From Bryobacterales bacterium (GTDB taxonomy: Bacteria; Acidobacteriota; Terriglobia; Bryobacterales; Bryobacteraceae): a stretch of DNA of 64,000 nt. Location of the stretch: positions 1-64,000 of the forward strand of contig CANFEY010000004.1 in NCBI GenBank assembly GCA_947446025.1, given 5' to 3'. Below the pieces are notes generated by a model, which did no database searches, was not told the origin of the DNA, and was given only the letters and a program-made list of their open reading frames with translations. The position numbers and the translations under genes are program-made. Below are positions 32,616 through 41,802 of the stretch, one piece after another. Within the stretch, counting starts at the first letter, position 1, and each line of letters opens with the position of its first letter.

Positions 32616-35102
32616 CTACTTCTTAGATCCTACTACGTTAATCGGCTGTTCGCTGGAGGTCTCCAGCTTTGTACGCATCTGAAATGGTGCGCTCTCCACA
32701 ATGCCCATGACAATGGAGGAGAGCTGGTACTTGTTCTGCGCTGTTTTCTTCACGATGCGGCGCACCACAGGCAGGTCGGACGGTTCCAACTTGCGGCCCA
32801 ACGCGTACGTCATCATTCGCTCCGTCAGTACCGTCACAACCGCATCGGGCCGCTTCAGAATGGCCTCCCGCAGGGCGGCGGGTCCGCTGACTTGTGTTCC
32901 GTCCGCAAGCTTGCCAGCAACATCCAGGGGCGCGCCGTCCGGACCAGCGTCGCGCCATTGCCCGACCGAGTCAAAGTTTTCGAGTGCAAACCCCGGAGGA
33001 TCGATCACGCGATGGCAGGTGGCGCAAGGCTCGTTCTTCCGATGGAGTTCGAGCTGGGCGCGCACCGTGGTGGGAGCCTTCACCTCTTTGTTGCTTTCCT
33101 CGAGCGACGGAACATTCGCCGGAGCGGGCGGGGGCGGCGTGTTGAGGAACGTGCTCAACACGTACTTCCCGCGGTATACCGGAGAAGTTCTGGTGGCCAC
33201 CGAGGTCATAGCAAGAATGCTTCCCTGTCCCAGCAGTCCCCGGCGGTTCGGATCAGTGAGCTTCACGCGCCGGAACTGCGGGCCATAGACGCCAGGGATG
33301 CCGTAGTGTTTGGCCAGCCGCTCATCCACGAACGTGTAGTCCGCGCTGAACAGTTCCAGGGCGCTGCGGTTGCCGCGCAGGATGTAGGCGAAGAATTGCT
33401 CGGTTTCCGTGCGGAATCCGTGGCGGATATTGGCGTCGAAATCCGGGAACATCAGCAGGTCCGGCACGACCTTTGCTTCCAGATTCCGCAACTGCAACCA
33501 CTGCCCCGTGAAATTTTCAACCAATGCGCCGGACCGCTCGTCTTCGAGCATCCGTTGGACCTCGGCGGCGAGCGTTGCGGGAGTTCGCAACTGACCCTTC
33601 TCCGCCAGGCTCAACAGCTTCTCATCGGGGATGCTGCTCCACAAGAAGAACGACAAGCGGGAGGCAAGCTCAGTGTCGCTGACCGGATGCGCGACACCGG
33701 CGCGGGCCGTGGCGGGATCTTCCTCAATGCGGAACAAGAAGTACGGGCTCGAAAGAACGCGCGCGACGCCGGCGCGAATTCCATCGTCGAAATTGCCGCC
33801 GTTCTGCCGTGCTTTCGTGTAGAACGATATAGGCGCTTCTACGTCGGCAGGAGTTACAGGACGCCGGAACGCGCGCCGCGCGAGATTCGTAAGGATCTTG
33901 GTGGCGCAGCTGGTTTCATCACTTGCTACTGCCTTGCCCGACGCAGGCGCGGGATGACACACATAGAGCTGTTGCCGGCTGACGCCCTCGCTCAGGCCAA
34001 AAACGTTGTACGGACCGTCGATGGCAACCGACCGGAGCTTCGGCAAACCTCCGGTCATATGGATCTCCTGGCTGTCCCGCTTCGAGGGCTCCCAGACGTC
34101 CTGCATCTGGAAGGGACGCTCTTTCCAGGTAAAGCCGACGTCATGCGGACCGGCGGTGACCCGCGCGCGTCCAATCAACCGCTTTTCGATCGCCGTGCGG
34201 GAAATGTTCACATCGCCGCCCTGGATCTCGTGATCCTTCGGTCCACCAATCTGTGCCGAAAACACTTCCGTCCCGTCCACGGTGATTACGAAGGTGTTGG
34301 GAATTTCGTTGCTCTCTACCCCGGAGTATCCTTCCGCGATGCCGCGGATGAGCCGGCCCGCCAGATTGTACTCGGCGTCGGCTGGAAAAACATGGCGGAC
34401 AACGGTGCCGCCAACGGTTCCGAGGGGCAGGCCGTTGACGTACCCGTTCTGGCTGAGCTCGCGGGGGATGATGTGTTCGGTGGTTCCAGGACTCACCTGT
34501 GGATCACCCACGGCCATCGCGCTAACGCGCTGTGCTGCGTTCACGTATCCTTCAAGCAGCATCGGCGACGTTTTGAGCGCGGTTGCAATGTTGTCGAACC
34601 CGAAGTCCGCCCCGTCGGTGGGCAGCAGGTCAGAGACGTTGAGGTCGACCGCCAACAGGTCGCGGACAGCGTTGGCGTACTCGGCGCGGTTCAGACGATG
34701 CAACACGTAGCGGCCCGGGTTGCTCTTGCCATCCCACGCACGATCCAGTGAACCCGCCAACCAGCCGGTGAAGCCTGCGTACTCGGCTTCGGAGGGACGA
34801 GGCAATCCTGGGGGCGGCATGGCGCGCACACTCAGTTTCCGAATCACTCGTTCCCAAGTCGCTGCATGGCCCGTCAGATCGTCAAGACTTGCCGCTTCCA
34901 GATTAACGGGATCTTCCGATGGAGAGGCTGTCCGCTGGTTGTGGCACCCAACGCAGTACTTGTTCACCATCGCGCGGTATTGAGCGGCCTCTGTGGACTG
35001 GGCCGCCGCCGCAGTGCGAACTGGCTGCTGCGCGGTCAACAACACAGCTATGCCCAAGCCTGCGAACGCTGCCAGGAATAGGGTGTTCTTCCGGATACTC
35101 AT
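32616..35102 (-). CDS. DUF1592 multidomain c-type haem protein, copy 2
   Basis: This 828-residue protein has a Sec signal (residues 1-24), N-terminal haem motif CVGCH (50-54) and DUF1587 (LHRLNRAEYANAVRDLLAVD). A beta-sandwich follows at about 225-340 (KHVFPADAEYNLAG-like, ending GPHDVGFTWKERPF), then DUF1595/1592 (SDTELASRLSFFLWSSIPDE), DUF1588 with CATCH (693-697) and DUF1585. Its start overlaps the stop of the upstream ankyrin gene by 4 bp (ATGA), which argues for coupled translation and a functional link between exported ankyrin and haem protein. Confidence 0.9.
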   Translation of the reverse strand: MSIRKNTLFLAAFAGLGIAVLLTAQQPVRTAAAAQSTEAAQYRAMVNKYCVGCHNQRTASPSEDPVNLEAASLDDLTGHAATWERVIRKLSVRAMPPPGLPRPSEAEYAGFTGWLAGSLDRAWDGKSNPGRYVLHRLNRAEYANAVRDLLAVDLNVSDLLPTDGADFGFDNIATALKTSPMLLEGYVNAAQRVSAMAVGDPQVSPGTTEHIIPRELSQNGYVNGLPLGTVGGTVVRHVFPADAEYNLAGRLIRGIAEGYSGVESNEIPNTFVITVDGTEVFSAQIGGPKDHEIQGGDVNISRTAIEKRLIGRARVTAGPHDVGFTWKERPFQMQDVWEPSKRDSQEIHMTGGLPKLRSVAIDGPYNVFGLSEGVSRQQLYVCHPAPASGKAVASDETSCATKILTNLARRAFRRPVTPADVEAPISFYTKARQNGGNFDDGIRAGVARVLSSPYFLFRIEEDPATARAGVAHPVSDTELASRLSFFLWSSIPDEKLLSLAEKGQLRTPATLAAEVQRMLEDERSGALVENFTGQWLQLRNLEAKVVPDLLMFPDFDANIRHGFRTETEQFFAYILRGNRSALELFSADYTFVDERLAKHYGIPGVYGPQFRRVKLTDPNRRGLLGQGSILAMTSVATRTSPVYRGKYVLSTFLNTPPPPAPANVPSLEESNKEVKAPTTVRAQLELHRKNEPCATCHRVIDPPGFALENFDSVGQWRDAGPDGAPLDVAGKLADGTQVSGPAALREAILKRPDAVVTVLTERMMTYALGRKLEPSDLPVVRRIVKKTAQNKYQLSSIVMGIVESAPFQMRTKLETSSEQPINVVGSKK

Positions 35103-36769
35103 TGCGCGGGTTTCGCCTTCGGGTCAGGTTCAGCGGGTACAGCCGGGGGCGCGGGAACCGGATCATTGGGACCAAGGTGCATCAACTCCCGCAGCGCCAC
35201 CACGATATCCTCACGCGAGTCGCGCTTCGGACGGTACGCTTCCTCATCATTCACGGTGGACACGGGCGCGGGCGTGCTCTTCAGTTTTTCAGCCAAACCC
35301 AGCGGCGTGAGCTTATCCTTGTTGACCGCGTCCAGCACTGCACCGGCTGCCACCAAGGTACGAACCAGGGCCACCTGCTGGGCCTGAACGGCCTGATGGA
35401 GCGCCGTGGACCCATCGCCCACCTTGACGTTCGGATCAGCCCCGGCGGCTAGCAGTACCTTAACAGCTTCCACTGGATCGCGGCTGCCGGGCTCGCGGAA
35501 GGGCGGTGCCACCAGGCGGCTGAATCCGGGGCCTGCGGCGAAAGACGCGCCCTGGCCACCCTTCAAGGCAGCCATCAAGGGTGTATAGTCCGCGGTTGGG
35601 CCTGCTCTGCCACCACCTGCGGGACCCTTGCCGTCGGCAGGGATCTTGCTGGGGCTCCAGTCGAGTTTCCCTCCCTTGGCCAGCAAGGCCTTCAGGGCAT
35701 CCACGTCGGCTGCCGTTGCCGCGCGGTAAAACGGCGAACTCTTGATCGCCGACGCGCAGCACAGCGTCGTCGAGTGCAACGTGCCCACAAACGGTTTGTT
35801 CGCATCCGCGCCCAAGTCGAGCAGCACCTTGACCAGCCCTAAAGCGGTCAGGTTGTTGGGATGGTTGGGTTGCAGCCGGGAACCATCATGCGCGCGCATG
35901 TCCGTGGTGGCATCGTGCATGTCGACCGCGAAGAACAAAGATCCGTCGTTGGGGTCGGCACCCAAGTCAAGCAACTCTTTCGCAAGATCGAAGCGGTCAT
36001 TGACAATGGCGATGACTGTCGCCGTCGCGCCGTCGGCATTGGTCAGTTTAGGATCGGCCTTGCCAGCCATTAGCGCTTTGACCACACCCGAGTGTCCATT
36101 GCGCGCGGCAAACATCAGCGCCGTAAGACCACCCGACGCGTGATCTGAGTTCTTCCGCTGGGTAAGCTGGGAAACATGCGCCTTTAGATTTGGATCCCCG
36201 CCGGCGGCCAGCAACGTCTTTACCACCTCCACGTGACCTTCGGCGGATGCCCACATCAGCGCTGTCTGTTCTTCAATCGGGTCCGTCGCGTTGATGAAGG
36301 AGCCACGCGCAAGCAGAAGCTTCACTGCATCCACCTTGCCGGTGCGCGACGCGGCCATGAGTGGCGTCTCACCTTCCGGGTGCCAGCGAGTGGCTTGGGC
36401 TCCCGCATCGAGCAAGGCCTTCATCACCTCGGCGTCGCCATTGCGGCTTGCCTGGAGCAAGGGGGTTACGCCGTAGCGGTTCGGCGCGTCCACGGCAGCG
36501 CCCGCGGTAAGCAGCGCCTTGGTCATGTCCACGTTTGAGTTGAATACCGCCCATAACAGCGCTGAGGAGCCGTCGCCAGCGGTCGCATTGACCTCAGCCC
36601 GCTCCTTGATCAACCTCTGCACCGCAGGCAAATTGTCGCTCTTAGCGGCGTCCAGCAGCGGCGGTGCGGCCCCCCAAATGGAACTGGACAATGCTCCCAT
36701 GAGGAAAATGGTGCCAAGGTGCCGCCCTGCCTGCCGGATGGCTGTTGCATCTATTAAGTTCGGTCGCAT
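35099..36769 (-). CDS. Exported ankyrin-repeat protein
   Basis: This 556-residue protein has a hydrophobic signal at about 19-36 (FLMGALSSSIWGA). About nine or ten ankyrin repeats follow, e.g. PLLDAAKSDNLPAVQRLI, TPLMAASRTGKVDAVKLLL, TALMWASAEGHVEVVKTLL, TALHQAVQAQQVALVRTLV. They are broken by two less regular inserts at about 270-315 and 360-410. ATG 36769 is chosen because GGGAGGA lies 6 bp upstream; the longer start 36787 has none. Ankyrin arrays mediate protein binding. As first gene of the operon it probably scaffolds the DUF1592/DUF1552 proteins. That is inference. Confidence 0.85.
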   Translation of the reverse strand: MRPNLIDATAIRQAGRHLGTIFLMGALSSSIWGAAPPLLDAAKSDNLPAVQRLIKERAEVNATAGDGSSALLWAVFNSNVDMTKALLTAGAAVDAPNRYGVTPLLQASRNGDAEVMKALLDAGAQATRWHPEGETPLMAASRTGKVDAVKLLLARGSFINATDPIEEQTALMWASAEGHVEVVKTLLAAGGDPNLKAHVSQLTQRKNSDHASGGLTALMFAARNGHSGVVKALMAGKADPKLTNADGATATVIAIVNDRFDLAKELLDLGADPNDGSLFFAVDMHDATTDMRAHDGSRLQPNHPNNLTALGLVKVLLDLGADANKPFVGTLHSTTLCCASAIKSSPFYRAATAADVDALKALLAKGGKLDWSPSKIPADGKGPAGGGRAGPTADYTPLMAALKGGQGASFAAGPGFSRLVAPPFREPGSRDPVEAVKVLLAAGADPNVKVGDGSTALHQAVQAQQVALVRTLVAAGAVLDAVNKDKLTPLGLAEKLKSTPAPVSTVNDEEAYRPKRDSREDIVVALRELMHLGPNDPVPAPPAVPAEPDPKAKPAQ

Positions 36770-36841
36770 CGATAGTCCTCCCAGCATGCCATCACAGAGG
36801 TTATACCTTCAAAACGCGGAGCGCAAGCCCCCCGGTTGCGG

Positions 36842-38017
36842 CTACTCGGCCGGCTCAATTCTGAGCACCGTGCCATCCGCGGCGCCGCCGCCGGAGGCGC
36901 GCTCGGTTGCGACATAGATGAATCCATCGGGACTTTGCTGCACGTCGCGAATCCGTTCCCGCAGGGTGACCAGGAGCCCCTCGCGCTTCTCGGCTTGCGA
37001 GGGTTGATTGAAAGAAACGCGGATCAATTGCTGCTGGGTGAGCGATCCTACGAACAGGCTGTTCTTCCAACGGGGGAATTTGTCCCCCGTGTAAAACAGC
37101 ATGCTGGAGGGGCTGATGGAGGGCACCCAAAACATGCGCGCATTATCCATGCCGGCCCGCGCGAAGGACTCGTCGGAAACCAGAGACCCCGTATAATTGC
37201 GGCCCATGGAAACCAGCGGCCAGCCGTTGTGGCCGGGTTGCAGGATGTTAACCTCATCGCCGCCCAGAGGGCCGATTTCGGCTTGCCACAGCGCGCCGGT
37301 CTCAGGGTGGATCGCCAGTCCGTAGCCGTTGCGATGGCCGTAGGTGAAGATTTCCGGCTTTGCTCCGGCGCGGCCCACAAAGGGATTGTCCGGAGGCACG
37401 CCGCCGTCGTCGCGCAGGCGCAGCGTCTTGCCGACGTGGTTATCCAGGCGCTGCGCCTTCATGCGGAGGCTGGTGTCTTCGCCGCCGTTGCAGCATAGCC
37501 GGTCGCGGTCACCGATGGTGACATAGAGGGAGGCGTCGGGGCCAAAGAAAATCCGGCCCGCCAGGTTGCCGCCGGTTTCCCACGCATCCGCCACGAAGAT
37601 TTCCTGGACGCCGGTGAGCTTGCCGTTCTCCAAGCGTCCGCGCGCTACGGCCAGCGTGGACCCACGATCTCCCAGCTTGGGGTAAGAAACGTAGACCAGC
37701 GAGTTGCGCGCGAATTGGGGATGCAGCGCAACAAAGTGCAGCGCGTCCCCATCGGCCGCTGCTGACGTGGGTGAGGTCCACACTGGATTGGGGTCCAACA
37801 CACCGTCCCGGATCATCCGCAGGCGGCCGTTCTTTTCGGTCACCAGCAGGCTGCGCCCATCCGGCAGGAACGCAAGACTAAATGGATGGATCAACCCGGT
37901 GGCCACGGTAACCACTCGGATCTTGCCGCCCTGTACGTCGAGTATTTGAGGCGCAGGCTGCGCGACGCACGGAATGGACAGCATTGCGGTGAGCATGAAC
38001 AGGCGTGAGTGGGTCAT
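36842..38017 (-). CDS. Soluble PQQ-dependent sugar dehydrogenase (GSDH family)
   Basis: This 391-residue protein has a signal peptide (to PCVAQ) and a six-bladed GSDH propeller: LIHPFSLAFLPDGRSLLVTEKNGRLRMI, DALHFVALHPQF, YVTIGDRDRLCCNGGEDTS, HRNGYGLAIHPETGALWQAEIGPLGGDEVN. These are the hallmark regions of aldose sugar dehydrogenases of the YliI type. It would oxidise sugars in the periplasm. ATG 38017 has AAGGGA upstream. The next gene on its strand is the ankyrin operon 72 bp downstream, so co-transcription is possible. It is divergent from the 38091 gene. Confidence 0.9.
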   Translation of the reverse strand: MTHSRLFMLTAMLSIPCVAQPAPQILDVQGGKIRVVTVATGLIHPFSLAFLPDGRSLLVTEKNGRLRMIRDGVLDPNPVWTSPTSAAADGDALHFVALHPQFARNSLVYVSYPKLGDRGSTLAVARGRLENGKLTGVQEIFVADAWETGGNLAGRIFFGPDASLYVTIGDRDRLCCNGGEDTSLRMKAQRLDNHVGKTLRLRDDGGVPPDNPFVGRAGAKPEIFTYGHRNGYGLAIHPETGALWQAEIGPLGGDEVNILQPGHNGWPLVSMGRNYTGSLVSDESFARAGMDNARMFWVPSISPSSMLFYTGDKFPRWKNSLFVGSLTQQQLIRVSFNQPSQAEKREGLLVTLRERIRDVQQSPDGFIYVATERASGGGAADGTVLRIEPAE

Positions 38018-38090
38018 GGATTCCCTTTCTTGGAACACCAGTGTAGACTATCTAGCGAACCGTTCAGCAATCGGCAAGGGGAGATCACTC

Positions 38091-39860
38091 ATGACTGTTC
38101 TACGAAAGCTCTTGGGGACAAGCGTTGCCATGGCAGTCGCCCTGACGATTAGCGCGCCGCCCAACGCCGAGGCGCAAGGCCAGGGGAAGGGAAAGGGCGC
38201 GGTCCTGTACACTCCGGCCGCCGGTGCCAAAGACTTGAAGGCAGTCCTCTTCAATTGGGCCTGGTATACGGGCATGCTGCGCAGCAGCGAAGAGCAGGAT
38301 CTGATGATGTCTCTGGAGTACACGGGTAAGGGCACAGTGCAAGTAGGCGGGCAACCCTGCAATGTGACGAAGTACCGGACCAGCATCAGCTACCAGGTTT
38401 CAGGGGAACGGATCCAGATGACCGGCACGCGGCCCAACGGCCAGAGCTGCTCCAACATCGAAGTCCTCAGTGGGGCATACGCGTGGAACGAGGATATTCC
38501 CGGTGCCGAACTCATCGCGGGCAAGGGCAAAGCGACTCCGATGCCCGCAACCGTGGAGGAACGGATGATTCGCTTGTGGGCCGGTCCGCAGGGTGCGTGG
38601 AAGGCCGCCATGGCCGGGGTCCTAGCCGAGCCGAAGATGGCACCAAAACCCGGCATCGATGTACCGGCCGGCGTGGCGACGGCGGGAAAAACGTCCGTTG
38701 TGTGGGAAAGCAACAAGCCGGTGGTGACGTTCCCGATCCCGGGGGTCCCCAATGCCACCGCTACGGCGACGCTGGATGCAAAGTTCATGGCAGAGAAGGT
38801 GGTCGTGAAGCAGGGCGCGAACACCACCGAGTTCACTTACAGCGACTACAAGGACTGGAACAATCCGCTGAATCCGGCCGAGGCGTTTATTCCCGGCAAG
38901 ATGACGGAGAAGAAGAACGGTGCCGTGGTCCGGGACATTGCGACGACGCTGACAGAGACGGGACAGATGTATGTGGTGATGCCTGTTCCGGCAAGCGTCA
39001 AGGCGGCGATCCGGCCGACGAATCAGCCTCCCACTTGGACGTTGGCATCCACCGCTGGACCGGCCCCGGCGCAAGCTGCAACCGCCGTCACGCCGAGGCG
39101 GGCCGATGGCAAACCGGACATGACCGGAAACTGGGGCGGCGCTCCTCTTCCCGTCACAGGCAGTGGAACCCGCCGCTGTGGTCCAACGCAGGTGGCCGGG
39201 AGCGGAATCAACCCCGACATCGGGTGCAAGACCGGGCAGGACAACTTCTGGGTGGACTATGAGTGGATCTCTCCCACGCGGTTTGGACCGAGCCGTCCCA
39301 TCTATAAGCCCGAGTTCTGGGACAAGGTTCAAGAACTGGATCAGTGGACGAACAAGTACGATCCCGTCATGACCTGTCAGCCGCTGGGACTCCCGCGGCA
39401 AGGTACCCCCAGCCGGATTATCCAAGTCGATAAAGACGTCATCATGTTCTACCGCCAGTACGCCGATTACGGCGGCGGCAACACGGAGTTCCGCGACATC
39501 CCCACGGACGGGCGGGCCCGTACGCCGGCGAAGGAGCTGGAGGCGACCTACTTTGGCTACAGCATCGGCAAGTGGGAAGGCGACACGCTGGTCATCGATT
39601 CCAATTCCTTCGTGGATTCCACGTGGTTGGGGCGGGGCGGCCTGTTCCATTCCAGCAACATGCACATCGTCGAGAGACTCACGCGGGTTGGAAACGAAAT
39701 CCGTTACGAGATGACGATCGAGGACCCGGATTCGTTCGTTGAGCCCTGGGTGATGCCTACGCGCATCCTGCGCGCGGGCGGCGGTGACGGCGTTGTTCCG
39801 GAGCGCGCGTATTGCGAAGTGTACGAAGAGAATTCTTTTGAAACGCAGTTGCGGCACTAA
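38091..39860 (+). CDS. Secreted two-part protein of unknown function
   Basis: This 589-residue protein has a signal peptide (MTVLRKLLGTSVAMAVALT to AEA). The first part (about 30-310) is strand-rich and unrecognised. The second (about 335-589) starts ADGKPDMTGNWGG and carries MTCQPLGLPRQGTPSRIIQ, KDVIMFYRQYADYGG, YFGYSIGKWEGDTLVIDSN and HSSNMHIVERLTRVGNEIRYEMTIEDP. This second part resembles a lipocalin-like or beta-barrel module very common in acidobacterial secretomes, often beside DUF6152. ATG 38091 has GGGGAG upstream and begins the signal. Upstream in-frame starts lie in the divergent gene's leader. DUF6152 follows after 100 bp. Confidence 0.7.
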   Translation: MTVLRKLLGTSVAMAVALTISAPPNAEAQGQGKGKGAVLYTPAAGAKDLKAVLFNWAWYTGMLRSSEEQDLMMSLEYTGKGTVQVGGQPCNVTKYRTSISYQVSGERIQMTGTRPNGQSCSNIEVLSGAYAWNEDIPGAELIAGKGKATPMPATVEERMIRLWAGPQGAWKAAMAGVLAEPKMAPKPGIDVPAGVATAGKTSVVWESNKPVVTFPIPGVPNATATATLDAKFMAEKVVVKQGANTTEFTYSDYKDWNNPLNPAEAFIPGKMTEKKNGAVVRDIATTLTETGQMYVVMPVPASVKAAIRPTNQPPTWTLASTAGPAPAQAATAVTPRRADGKPDMTGNWGGAPLPVTGSGTRRCGPTQVAGSGINPDIGCKTGQDNFWVDYEWISPTRFGPSRPIYKPEFWDKVQELDQWTNKYDPVMTCQPLGLPRQGTPSRIIQVDKDVIMFYRQYADYGGGNTEFRDIPTDGRARTPAKELEATYFGYSIGKWEGDTLVIDSNSFVDSTWLGRGGLFHSSNMHIVERLTRVGNEIRYEMTIEDPDSFVEPWVMPTRILRAGGGDGVVPERAYCEVYEENSFETQLRH

Positions 39861-39960
39861 CGCTTGCGTAGAGACCGTTGAACACCGGGTCTCCCGGTGA
39901 TACACTCGATGGCCAGTCGGCTACTGGGCGAAATTGAGAACAATCTGTGGAGGTGAGGAA

Positions 39961-40362
39961 ATGACGAAGCGGATTCTGGGATGCGCGGCACTGTGCGGGT
40001 GGTTGATGACGGGAGCCTTGCAGGCCCACCATTCCCTGGCTGGCGTGTACGACATGAAGGGCGACAAGGAAATCGCGGGGCTTGTTGATAGCGTCAAGTT
40101 CGTGAACCCGCACGGGTCCCTGACGGTGGAAGTCAAGAATGCCGACGGGACCGCCACCAAGTGGGTGATGACGATGGGGTCAGCGACGGCGTTGGCGCAG
40201 CGCGGCATCGGGAAAACCGGAGCCAACGCGATCCACACGGGAGACAACATCAAGATCCGGTTTCTGCCGGCGAAGAACGGCAGTCCGCTGGGATTCTTGA
40301 AATCGGTCACCATGCCGGACGGTAAGGTGATTCAAATCTTCCAGGGTGGGGCTAACGAATAG
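39961..40362 (+). CDS. DUF6152 family periplasmic protein
   Basis: This 133-residue protein has a signal peptide (to ALQA) and a mature start HHSLAGVYDMKGDKEIAG, followed by VKFVNPHGSLTVEVKNADG. That matches the DUF6152 pattern (HHS near the N-terminus, NPH motif). The His pair at the mature N-terminus could bind metal, which is speculation. ATG 39961 is preceded by GGAGGTGAGG. It is linked to the upstream 38091 gene, a pairing often seen in this phylum. Its 3' end overlaps the convergent MmgE/PrpD gene by 11 bp. Confidence 0.85.
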   Translation: MTKRILGCAALCGWLMTGALQAHHSLAGVYDMKGDKEIAGLVDSVKFVNPHGSLTVEVKNADGTATKWVMTMGSATALAQRGIGKTGANAIHTGDNIKIRFLPAKNGSPLGFLKSVTMPDGKVIQIFQGGANE

Positions 40363-41782
40363 TAAGCGCCAGTAGCTCCGCCGCGCTCTTTAACGTCTCG
40401 AGCTGCGCCACTGTCGCCGCTACGCGTTCCCTCTGCTGGGCAGTGAGGAACGCCGCGGCGTTTTCGTCGAACTTGGCGCGCAGCTCGGCGTAGGTCATCG
40501 GGTTCTCGGCGGAACCTCGGTTGTACTCTTCAATTTCTTCCACCACGCGCCCGTCGTTCATCGTCACCTGGACCGCCCCCTTGAAGCGGCCTGGACCGGG
40601 ATAGGTGGGGTCGACGTGATAGCGGACTTTGCGGGCCAGCGCTAGAATCTCCGCGTCGCGCAGGCTCTCCGCGCTATAGGCTGACTTGCCGAGTGATCCG
40701 CGCACCAACGTTTCCGCGATGCTGTATTGCAGGCTGACGCGGCCGTGCGAATCAGTGGCAGGGGCGAATTTTTCCGTGGTCGGCTCACACACGATGCCCA
40801 CGATGAAGCCGGTCACCGGGCAATCCACGCGCGCGATGTCTTCGGCCCGGGCACCCTGATCGCGCAGACGGAGCGCCGCAGTGATGTAGGGATGAATCAC
40901 GTGAGCAGCGGGATACGGCTTGAACGAAGCGTTGCGGCTTTCCCAATGCGTGCCGAGCGCGGCATTGATGCGCGTGAAATCGCGGTGTGCGTCTGCTGCC
41001 TGCACGTGGGAAGCGAACAGGCCCCAGCGGCCTTCGAAAACCTGGGCTGGTCCGGTGACTCCGTGGCGCGCCAGGTACGCCGCGTGGATGCCGCTCTGCG
41101 CCGACCATCCCGGATGCAGGAACTTGGTCTGCGTGCCATCCACCCAGCATTCGAGCAGTCCGCTGGCGAAACTTCCGGCGATGCCTGCCGCGCGTGCCAT
41201 GGCCTCCGCGTCCAGCCCCAGGAGCTTGCCTGCGAGATACGCCGCGCCGAACGTGGAGAAGAGGCCTGTGGGGTGGAAGCCGCGTTTGTGCAGCTCGCCC
41301 GAAGAGACGCAGCCGACGCGGCAGGAGATTTCGTTGCCGAGGGCGATGGCGGTGATGAGGTCGCGACCGGTTGCTCCGCGCACTTCGCCCAACGCGAGGG
41401 CGGCAGCAACGGCTGGGCTGCTCATATGGACGATGGATTCGTTGTGTGTGTCATCGAACTCCAGCGCCTGCGACAAAGCACCGTTGACGAAGGCGGCGGC
41501 GGCCACGCCCACGCGGTCCCCGAACGCAAGGATCGTGGAGGGACCCGCGGACGACATCTCCACCTGAGCGGCGCGCGTGGCCTTGCCGAACGGTGTCTCG
41601 GCACCGGCGAGGCACAGACCGATGACGTCCAGCACGCGCAGCTTGGTGGATTCGATCACGTCTGCCGGGAGGTCTTCGTAGGTGAGTGCCGCAGCCCAGC
41701 GGGCCAGCTCAGTGGAAAGTGGAATGTTCACGTCGATCCACTGTGCCTGTTGTTTCCCCGGCCCGTCAAGTGCGGCGCGCAA
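40352..41782 (-). CDS. MmgE/PrpD family dehydratase-like protein
   Basis: This is a 476-residue MmgE/PrpD-fold protein. The helical domain shows STKLRVLDVIGLCLAGAETPFG and ALEFDDTHNESIVHMSSP; the latter contains the conserved Asp/His pocket. The small alpha/beta domain follows at about 270-400 (SFKPYPAAHVIHPYITAAL, GRVSLQYSIAETLVRG). The family includes 2-methylcitrate dehydratase and iminodisuccinate epimerase. The substrate here is unknown. The start is unsettled: TTG 41782 gives 476 residues, while GTG 41731 (VNIPLSTELARW) begins where the family usually begins. It is cytoplasmic and divergent from an ABC importer that may bring in its substrate. Confidence 0.85.
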   Translation of the reverse strand: MRAALDGPGKQQAQWIDVNIPLSTELARWAAALTYEDLPADVIESTKLRVLDVIGLCLAGAETPFGKATRAAQVEMSSAGPSTILAFGDRVGVAAAAFVNGALSQALEFDDTHNESIVHMSSPAVAAALALGEVRGATGRDLITAIALGNEISCRVGCVSSGELHKRGFHPTGLFSTFGAAYLAGKLLGLDAEAMARAAGIAGSFASGLLECWVDGTQTKFLHPGWSAQSGIHAAYLARHGVTGPAQVFEGRWGLFASHVQAADAHRDFTRINAALGTHWESRNASFKPYPAAHVIHPYITAALRLRDQGARAEDIARVDCPVTGFIVGIVCEPTTEKFAPATDSHGRVSLQYSIAETLVRGSLGKSAYSAESLRDAEILALARKVRYHVDPTYPGPGRFKGAVQVTMNDGRVVEEIEEYNRGSAENPMTYAELRAKFDENAAAFLTAQQRERVAATVAQLETLKSAAELLALTIR

Positions 41783-41802
41783 AGAGCGATAATGGACAAC
41801 GC

